Notes under the pieces: model-generated
The model's input: only the letters and a program-made list of their open reading frames with translations
Told to the model about the DNA's origin: nothing
Database searches by the model: none
Made by a program: the position numbers and the translations under genes
Part shown: positions 56,408 through 64,000 of the stretch, one piece after another
Position numbering within the stretch: position 1 is the first letter of the stretch
Layout of the letters: each line of letters begins with the position of its first letter
Origin: Sophora flavescens
Lineage: Eukaryota; Streptophyta; Magnoliopsida; Fabales; Fabaceae
Direction: 5' to 3'
DNA: 64,000 nucleotides
NCBI GenBank assembly: GCA_030762895.1
Contig: CM061064.1
Location: forward strand, 135,763,847-135,827,846

Positions 56408-59380
56408 ATGGATCAGTCGGATAGCCCACATGCACGGGAGGACACTGTGGGGGTTTCGCAGGACCCGATCACGCCTACGCTTGATTCTAGTGTAAGTTTA
56501 CATGTTATATACTATATTTAGTCCTTCTTTTTAATGTAAGTTTATAATGTTACAACCCTCTATTTTATCATTTTTTTTGTCCATACAGACATCACAGGCT
56601 CATAGGAAACGGGGTAGAGGAGCCACCTCGTTGAAGAAACTAAAGAAGGACAAGCAGAGCGGACATAAGCTTGAGGTGTCCTTCGATGCTAATCTAAATG
56701 CCCAGGGACCTCGTGCTAAAGAATTTAATAAGTGGATGTTTCTACAAGCGAAGAAGCACGTAAGCATCAACTACAACCACTGGAATGACGTTCCACAGAA
56801 CGTTAAGGATCAGATTTGGGAGGCTATCATGATATTTTACCTTTACATTCGTTTGATTTACATTATTAGATAATTATCCGAGTTATAATCCATCCAGTTG
56901 TTATATATGTATCTAATGTGTATGTAGCTTGGACTGTGCCAAATGACGAGGATCATCGTCATAAATGTATGAAAATGGCATCAAAGCGTTGGAATGGGTT
57001 CAAGCATGATCTTACCAGGTACTATGTATCTGGGAAGAAGCGGCTTGATAAAATGTTCTCGGATTATCCCTGGATTGATTAGGATACTTGGGATATGTTT
57101 GCCAGGAGTCGACAGGATGGAGAATTTCAGGTTGGTTGATTACGTTAATTTTGTATGCTTATTATAGATCATTTAACTGTATTTAATTATGTGTTTTTGT
57201 TTGAATAGGCTAAGGCAAATAAGGGTCGGCAGAATCAGGCGAAGAACGTCCATCGCCACACCATGTCTCAGGGTGGGTACCAGACTCGGATCGAGCAGAT
57301 GATGGCGGATAGGCTGAGGGCGAAGCAGGAAGAGCACTCTGCTAGGATTGAAAGAGGAGAGGTGCCTGAGGGCACACCATCAAGTCCTCCGTCGGACATC
57401 GACCGCGAGGATGTCTGGTTAGCCGGCCGCATGACAAAGACGGGATCTTTTAAAGTTGATGCCACTCGCGAAGTGGCAGATAAGATTGTAAGTAAATAAT
57501 TAACTTGATTTCAATTGATATTTGTATAGATATTTGCAACACTTTTCACTTGCACGTTTTTTCATTTTTTTTCATACTTGATGGATCTTAAAGCAAAATC
57601 CTCCCAGGGCGCATTCGTCCCTTCTGGACGGCAGGACGTCTTGATGACTGCTCTAGGCAAGAAAGACCATCCTGGTTGGGTTCTCGGTGTTCCTGGGAAC
57701 GTGACCATCAAACAATATTATGGCAAGTCTGCTTCACGAAAGCGGGTGGTCAATGAAGCATCAATTTTGGCTGACATTACTTAGCACCTCATGTTACAAC
57801 ACATCTGATGCAAGGCTTAATATCCAACCCAGAATTCAAGCAGGCGCTTGCCAGAGAGCTTTCCTCCGTCGGTACATCCCAGGACACCGCAGGGCTTGCC
57901 AACCCTTCACATGTGAGAACAAAAGAGAGTTTTAGTAGGCCACATGTGGAGGACGATGAGTTGGCAGCTAGGGAGCGGGAGTTGGAAGTCCAGTGCCATG
58001 AGCATGAGTTGGAAATGAAAAGGCGTGAGCTTGAGTTGGACTCCAAACGACGTGAGCTCGAAATGTTAGCAAAGGTATTTATTCATTATTAATGCCCAAA
58101 TTAGTCAAATAATTACTTGTGTTTTTTTTAATTATCAAAAACTTATCTATTTTATTTTTCCTAAACTGAAGGCCAACTCGACGTCGGTGTCATTGTCACC
58201 TATCACTCGTTTGTTCTCACTTGGTGAGGATTATGCGTTTGAGATTTTTGAATGTCCATTGGAGCACGATGGATGGGTGGCACGTATAGATCAACGGAGG
58301 ATATTTACCTTATGTGGTGATGATCTCGGGAACGCCTGCAGAAATAACGTCTGGATGAACAACAATGTTTTCAGTCTCTGGTGCACGTAAGTTAATTTAA
58401 ATTTTATAACTTATTTATTTTTGCTATTTTTCCATTTAATAATTTATTTTAATTTCAATATATATATTATGTAATTAACATCCACACCTTTTCATATCTT
58501 AGGTATCTCCATCGTCTTCAGCTTGATAAGGGCGTTGCATCAGTTTACGGTTTGTTAGATCCGTCAATCCTTCTGCCCGCATTCTTTACCGGCGATGCAT
58601 TGAGTAAATACTTAGGGAACTTGTTGGGAGACAATCCGAAAGAAATATATCTGGCTCCCAACTGTATGCAAAACCATTGGCAGTTGTTCGCACTTCACCC
58701 GTCTAAGCATATAGTCATATTATTCTGCTCTCAACACCAAGATCCGCCACCGAAGGTGGTGTATGCTGTAAATAAGTAAGTAACTAATCTTAAATTTAAT
58801 TTAAGTTTTAATATCATTTGTTTTTAGTTTATTACACACATGATATATGAATTTTTTAATTGATTGACATGATTATTTGTTTATGATAGCGCGCTGAAGG
58901 CGAGTAGCATAAGTTGCGCCAACGGGAGAAGTAGGACTTCTAAGGCTAAAGCAAATCCTATATGGAACATCATAAAGGTTTGGTAGTTTATTTATCAAAT
59001 AATTAATATTATAATTACTAATTTATATGTATATTCAACTGACGTTGAAATTAATTTTGTTGGTAGTCTCGATTTCAAATTGACGGGTGGTCGTGCGGCT
59101 ATTATGTGATGCTTTATATGCTGAACATAGTCTCCGCATCTATTACGGATGGATGGAATAAGGTAATATTTAAACAACTTGTTAAATTATATATTATAGT
59201 TTTGAAGATGACTTGCATTGATGTTATTGTTATTATTATTATTTGAACGTGTTTAGGCATTTATCGACCAATCGCCTATTCAAGAAGATGAGTTAAGAGA
59301 CTTGAGGATGCTCTTCGCCGAATTCTTCTTCAAGTATGCGGCTGAAAAAGGAATTGACAATATACCTCCGCAATACTTAG
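56408..59380 (+). pseudogene. Transposase_24 (Ptta/En/Spm) plus Ulp1-like gene of CACTA element 2
   Basis: Ten exons can be followed: 56408-56491, 56589-about 56831, 56928-57130, 57209-57487, about 57581-58074, 58172-58386, 58503-58775, 58890-58977, 59067-59162 and 59257-59380. Early exons read as Transposase_24 (WNDVPQNVKDQIWEAIM, WTVPNDEDHRHKCMK, YYVSGKKR), then a charged coiled segment (ELAARERELEVQ). The last exons form a Ulp1/C48-like domain with NHWQL (His) and FQIDGWSCGYYVM (Gln, Cys). The Asp position reads ILFCSQ, so it may be inactive or a divergent subfamily. Defects: TAG at 57080-57082, TAG at 57782-57784 with a frameshift, ATATTT instead of a GT donor after 56831, and a lost acceptor before 57581. 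A short last exon near 59611 is possible. Function in transposition is inferred only. Confidence 0.8.
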
Positions 59381-59650
59381 GTAAATAGTTTTTTTGTTAG
59401 ACTTTAGAAACTAATTAATAACATGTATATATATATATATATATATATATATCCTTAGATTGATAGTTTTGTTTTTTAGACATTGGAACTAAAATTTATT
59501 TATATATATACATGGGTTTTGGTTTTAAGTCCCCCCATTGTTCCATTTTTCCTTTGCAATTCTGTAATGTGTGTGATATTCTGTGTTACTGGGATATTTA
59601 CTGAATGCAGGGATAGCTGAGGGGAGTGATATTTTAAAACTGAATTTAAA
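59381..59650 (+). other. CACTA element 2 segment between gene end and right repeats
   Basis: Non-coding, with a TA microsatellite at 59424-59453. A short final exon starting near 59611 is possible but unproven. Confidence 0.4.
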
Positions 59651-60045
59651 AAAAAAACTATTAACGTCAGTTGTATCAAAAAACTGACGTTAATAGTATT
59701 TTATAAAATATAAAGTACACTATTAACGTCAGTTGTTTATTAAAACTGACGTTAAAATTAAACCTTTAACGTCAGTTCTTTATAACCACTGATGTTAGTT
59801 TTAACAAAATTAACGTCAGTTGTCTTAAAGAACTGACGTTAATAGTTTTATGTTTAACGTCAGTTGTTTAAAAAACCGACGTTAATTTTTACAAAATTAA
59901 CGTCGGTTTTGTTAAGGAACTGACGTTAATAGTTTTATATTTAACGTTAGTTCTCAACTGACGTTAAAATATTAACTATTAACGTCAGCTGTATTTACGT
60001 CAGTCAGTATTCTGACGTAAAAAATCAATTTTAACTGACGTAAAA
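59651..60045. repeat. Right sub-terminal repeats of CACTA element 2
   Basis: About fifteen copies of TTAACGTCAGTT or AACTGACGTTAA as inverted pairs with 10-20 bp loops. This is the densest array in the element. Confidence 0.9.
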
Positions 60046-60964
60046 AGCACTTATTGCACTAGTGTATTTTTCGTTCAGTGAAAATCAAATTCAAAACCAT
60101 ATCCTCGATAACCTATCCAGGCTATCGGAAAGTTTCTAAAACATTTAGCAGAAAACCTTTTCTTTGAAAATCTTTTATAAAGCATCTTTGAAATACTTTC
60201 ATCTTTGAAAATCCCCAGTAGGATATTTCCAAATAATCTTGAAAGTTTTCACTTGAAGACACATATTTCGAAAAGGATTATTCTCTTGTATAACAATAGT
60301 TCACCAAAACCATTTCAACATTTAAAACAAGTACTTTAAGTTAATGAGATTTTGGAAAAGAACACCAATCATTTCATCTTCAAAGCTTATTAAGGTTTTT
60401 AATCCTTATAACAGTTGAGCACAGACACAAGTCTGGATTAGCAAACTTTCAATCAACAGCAGTATATATTCTCAGTTCAATGCTAATATCACAGTTGAAA
60501 GCAGTTCATCACAGATATGCATTATAACATTTAGAACAAGCACAGTTCAACATCAGATAATAGCATAACAATTCAAGTACATTAGATAACCAAGTAAGCT
60601 CAATCAACATATAAATATCCAGTTAGACACATACGCACATGCATATAGTTATTGAATATCTTTAGGAAATCCCCTCTTACCTCACGTCAGAGTTAAGAGT
60701 TTTGGATTTGAAAAGAAGGTTCACGAACGTCCTCGCTTCTCCGGCGATGGAAGTCTAAGGTTACCAACATAAAATCATGAGTTAAAAAAAAATCACTCGA
60801 GAACATTAACCACAAGGTATAGGTTCGGTTCATACAATAAACTAGGATTAGGGGTTTCCGAAATTTATGCGACTCTTGGATTTATGGTCCTTAAGTGCTA
60901 GAAGTTCACAAACAACAATCTTTTAACAAAGTTGAATTAAAAATCCCACTAAGTACTTGACTTA

Positions 60965-61551
60965 GGGTGTCGGCCAAGCATGGGTAAATAGGCTAGGAAT
61001 TTCTAAACTTTCCAATCTCTTTAGGTTAGCATCCATACATAGTAAGGAGCTTGAAACCATGATCATTTCGAAAAATGGAAAAATCAAATGTCTTAGACCA
61101 TGAACTCTTAGGTTCAGCCTTAACAAGTTTGTGAGGTTAGAGATCTTTAAATCATCCAATCTTTTGGACATAGCATCCTTTAACATGAAGGAGATTTAAT
61201 CCATAATCATATTGGAAAACAAAATAAAATAACACATCCGAGGTCAAATGTTACATTCGGCCATCATAGGAAAATAAAGCAAGAAAATATTTTAAACTTT
61301 CCAATCACTTAGACATAGCATCCTTTAACATAAGGAGCTTTTTAGTCCATGATCACTTTGGAAAACAAAACTCAACATCTTTGCCATAACCATTTAAGGT
61401 TTCGGCCTTTTTAAGAAATAGGGGTTAGAAATCTTCAAACTTTCCAATCTCTTGGACTTAGCATCCTTCTATATCAAGGAGTCTGAATCCATGATCATTT
61501 GGAAAACAAAACTTAAACACCATTGCCTTAAAACTCATTGGTTTTGGTCTC
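60965..61551. repeat. Four degenerate tandem repeats of about 140 bp
   Basis: The phrase TAGCATCC(T/A)T followed by AAGGAG and CCATGATCAT recurs at about 61028, 61167, 61316 and 61457 (spacing 139-149 bp). Each is followed by GGAAAACAAA or a variant. They lie in the split gypsy LTR. Confidence 0.8.
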
Positions 61552-62898
61552 TGATAAGCCTCTGGCTCATCTAGTTTTATGGCTAGTATGACCAGGGTTT
61601 TGTGCAAATTATATCGTATTTTCACCCAAATTAGATTAGATTGTCCTCAAGCAAGGTTTTGAGTCTCTAGAGTAGTTTTAAGTTAATTTAGCTAGTTTTG
61701 AGTCAAAATAATACACTTATGGTTATTTCCTTGTTTTCAGGTTAAGTAGAAGTTGAGAAAATAAAGAGCAGGGGATTCGCCCCGCGAAGGACATGCTCGC
61801 CGCGCGACCCCGAAGCCTGACTGTTCCAAGAAAATGCTAAGTCTCTGGTTCGCCTCGCGAAGAAGGTCTCGCCCCGCGAGTCTTGCAACCCTGAAAAAGT
61901 CAGAGACGATCACGACTTGCCCGTGTTGAAGGTCATGGCCGTGGCAGTTTTGAAGTTGAAGAGTCTCGCCTCGCCAGCATCCATTCTCCTCGCGAGTCTG
62001 GAAGTCAGAGAGCATCACGGTTGGCCCCTGATGACCATAACGGGCGTAAGGAGAAGACTCTTCAGATCCTCGCCTCGCGAGCAAGCACTTCGCCTCGCGA
62101 GAATGCCAAAGGTTGTTGACTCTTCATGAAATTCGCCTCGCGAATGTGTGCTCGCCTCGCGAGCTAACTGAATTCAGAATTTGTATAAAAGGCTGTTCTG
62201 AACAATTTGGAAGGACTTTTTTCTTCTCCATTTTTCTGTTTTACATTTTTCTCTGTGTGATTTCGTTTGTGTTATGGAGAACTAAGTTTCTAGGATTGAT
62301 CTATTGTAATTGATTTCCATACACTTGATGTTCTTGTATTTCCCTGTTTTGTATGCTTTTCCCTCTTCAATGCCATGCTTTATATTTCTGTTTGCTTAAT
62401 TCAGGAGTATACTGTATTGTATTGATTTATTTCTGGTGATATCATGTTCCTATAATTAATCGCATCTGCTTAATTTGCGTGTGTACATTTCGTGTTTGCT
62501 TAGTTCACGAAGGGCTTAACCCCGTTTGCTTAATTCGGGAATAGGGATATGTATCTGTAGTAGTGGTTTCGCTTGTAAATTGCTACTACAACCAGGAGGG
62601 GATTAGAATCTGCTTAGGGCTTGGAAATTGCATGAACCTATGATAGTTAGGAAATTGAGAACAATAGATCAATCTGTTTTTGGCCATTTGATAACCTCCT
62701 TGAATTGCTTGTTTTCAATTGCTCTGTTTTTATTATTCTGTTTTCTTTGATTACATCCAATCCAAACCCCCCCTCAAAACTGATTTTTGTGGAAGATAAT
62801 ATTCTCAGAGTCCTTGAGAGACGACATCCGAGTTGTCGCACTAAACTACAGTTTTAAACCCGCTCGTCCTTTTTGGCGCGTGCGCGGCAAAATGACCA
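61552..62898 (+). mobile_element. 5' LTR of a Tat/Athila-type gypsy element
   Basis: Starts TGATAAGCCTCTGGC and ends about GACCA shortly before the TGGCGCC primer site. It contains the GC-rich TCGCCTCGCGAG repeats. It is homologous to the inverted LTR at 45285-46660 but clearly diverged, so the two belong to different insertions. Confidence 0.75.
61770..62165. repeat. TCGCCTCGCGAG repeats in the Tat/Athila LTR
   Basis: About nine copies of TTCGCC(T/C)CGCGA(A/G) words and two copies of an ATCACG(A/G)...GGCC(G/C) motif (near 61909 and 62013) resembling the CACGGCC palindromes of the CACTA elements. GC-rich compared with the flanks. Confidence 0.8.
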
Positions 62899-62904
62899 AA
62901 AAAT

Positions 62905-62922
62905 TGGCGCCGTTGTTGGGGA
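62905..62922 (+). other. Primer binding site (TGGCGCC type)
   Basis: TGGCGCCGTTGTTGGGGA lies a few bases after the LTR end. Tat and Athila lineages typically have TGGCGCCGTTGCCGGGGA, so two positions differ. Confidence 0.8.
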
Positions 62923-63134
62923 CTACGAGTTGTTATTTTTCGCAACTTGTTTTATTTTATTTTTCTTTCTTTCTTTTATTTTCTGTTTTGTTTTGAATTG
63001 GTCTGGCTACTAGGTCTCATTGCCCTGAACTGTGTGATTTTGACCCGGAAATTGAAAGAACACTGCACACACTCCGTAGGGAATTTCGGGCTAGCACTAG
63101 TAGTGATTCCAATTTTAAAACTGTTTTTGAAAAC

Positions 63135-64000
63135 ATGGGAGACCAGAGGACATTAAGACAGCTTGCTGCCCCTGATGTCAACTATAATGGATTGTGTATT
63201 TCATATCCTGGTGCTGACATTCCTTTTGAACTGAAATCTGGTTTTATTCACTTGTTGCCCAAGTTTAATGGTCTTGCAGGAAAGGATCCACACAAGCACT
63301 TGAAGGAATTCCAAGTTGTATGCCCCACAACCTCGAGATCAGAGGGAGTCACTGAGGATAGTATCAAGCTGAAGGCTTTTCCATTTTCACTCCAGGGAGC
63401 TGCAAAGGATTGGCTATTGTATCTTGAGCCCAACTCCATCACCACTTGGAATGATTTGAAGAGGGTGTTCCTAGAAAGGTATTTTCCTGCTTCAAGAGCT
63501 GCTTCAATAAGGAAAGAGATATGTGGCATCAGGCAAGGGAACGAGTCACTAGCTGAATACTGGGAAAGGTTCAAGCATTTGGTATCTAGTTGCCCCCAGC
63601 ATCAAATTTCTGAACAACTCCTGATCCAATACTTTTATGAAGGATTGCTGCCGATGGATAGGAATCTTTTGGATGCTGCTAGTGGGGGAGCATTAGTTGA
63701 TAAGACCCCAACTGCTGCCAAGCAACTCATTGAGAACATGTCATTGAATTCCCAGCAGTTCACTACCAGAAGAAATTCAGTTGAAACAAGAGGTGTGCAT
63801 GAGATTCATAGGTCATCTTCTAACCAGGCCGCCATTGAAAATAGATTGGATGAGCTGACTTCCTTTGTAAGGTAATTGGCAATAGACAGAGTTCAGCCTG
63901 CACGGTTGTGTAGCATCTGCAATTCACCTGAGCACTCACATGATGCATGCCCTATCCAGAGAGAAGAGTTTGTCAGTGAAGTATCTCAAGCCTTTGCAGT
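63135..64000 (+). pseudogene. Gag of a Tat/Athila-type gypsy element (runs off the window)
   Basis: Open from ATG 63135 to TAA 63873-63875 (246 residues). The retrotransposon gag domain is clear: PFELKSGFIHLLPKFNGLAG, DPHKHLKEFQVVC, GAAKDWLLYL, WNDLKRVFLERYFPASR, SLAEYWERFKHLVSSCPQH. The same frame continues after the stop with a zinc knuckle CSICNSPEHSHDAC (about 63910-63951) and is open to the window edge. Related gags read Gln where the TAA stands, so a single nonsense change is likely. The rest of the element is outside the window. Confidence 0.88.

Larger units (their letters stand above)
53043..60064 (+). mobile_element. CACTA transposon 2 with Transposase_24/Ulp1-like gene
   Basis: The ends read CACTAGTGGAAAA and TATTGCACTAGTG. 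The 3-bp flanks match (TAT at 53040-53042 and 60065-60067). Both sub-terminal regions are packed with inverted copies of TTAACGTCAGTT and AACTGACGTTAA. The element is 7022 bp. It carries a multi-exon gene on the plus strand, a block of CACGGC repeats upstream of that gene, and an internal duplication in its left half. It is inserted in a gypsy LTR. Confidence 0.92.
51262..61551 (-). mobile_element. 5' LTR of the gypsy element, split by CACTA element 2
   Basis: The LTR ends (in sense) AGGGTGTCGCA next to the primer site. Non-coding sequence continues to 53042 and resumes after the CACTA insertion at 60065. The combined length would be about 3.2 kb if it runs to the next LTR at 61552, which is long but possible for this superfamily. 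The upstream border was not independently seen. Repeats such as AGGACACACAGTCCACAACAACG lie at 52820-52890. Confidence 0.5.

Overview
The window is plant nuclear DNA and almost entirely transposable elements. It holds one ordinary host gene: a five-exon, GT-AG spliced L-ascorbate oxidase gene on the minus strand (18752..25916). The genome is intron-rich and AT-rich. It carries Ty1/copia and Ty3/gypsy LTR elements with plant-type primer sites (initiator tRNA-Met sites, and one TGGCGCC site), CACTA transposons and MITE-like inserts, which points to a dicot. A legume is plausible from the retroelement mix but is not proven.

Layout. 1-8641: a complete copia retrotransposon on the minus strand (two 1.4-kb LTRs, TSD ATATT, broken coding frames), inserted in a gypsy LTR that continues to 9791. 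9792-12450: remnant of a SIRE-like copia element and another gypsy LTR piece. 12511-18330: an old element with about 100-bp terminal inverted repeats, split by a CACTA transposon (12631-17215, TSD CCC) that carries a Ulp1/C48 cysteine protease-like gene in six recognisable exons. 18331-26190: the ascorbate oxidase gene and its promoter.

26191-43260 is the main discovery. It is an uninterrupted tandem array of a small non-autonomous LTR retrotransposon: 12 LTRs of about 313 bp alternate with 11 internal segments of about 1209 bp. Each internal segment has a tRNA-Met primer site, a polypurine tract and one Gag-like ORF of about 408 codons, with no integrase, reverse transcriptase or RNase H. 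The whole 17-kb array is bounded by one 5-bp target duplication (ATAAT), so it descends from one insertion event. It sits about 115 bp upstream of the ascorbate oxidase TATA box, in the same transcriptional orientation. A copy of exon 4 of ascorbate oxidase lies just beyond its far end.

43261-64000: the duplicated ascorbate oxidase piece, one end of a third CACTA element, a Tat/Athila-type LTR, and gypsy LTR and RT fragments. A gypsy LTR is then split by a second complete CACTA transposon (53043-60064, TSD TAT) that carries a Transposase_24 plus Ulp1-like gene. Last is the 5' LTR, primer site and gag of a Tat/Athila-type element that runs off the window. The two complete CACTA elements are relatives. 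Both have a Ulp1-like gene preceded by arrays of CACGGCC palindromes, and a related GC-rich motif occurs in the Tat/Athila LTR.

No tRNA or rRNA genes, CRISPR arrays or bacterial-type operons were seen. Limits: exon borders come from reading frames and splice dinucleotides by eye, and family names come from remembered motifs. No alignment or database search was run.
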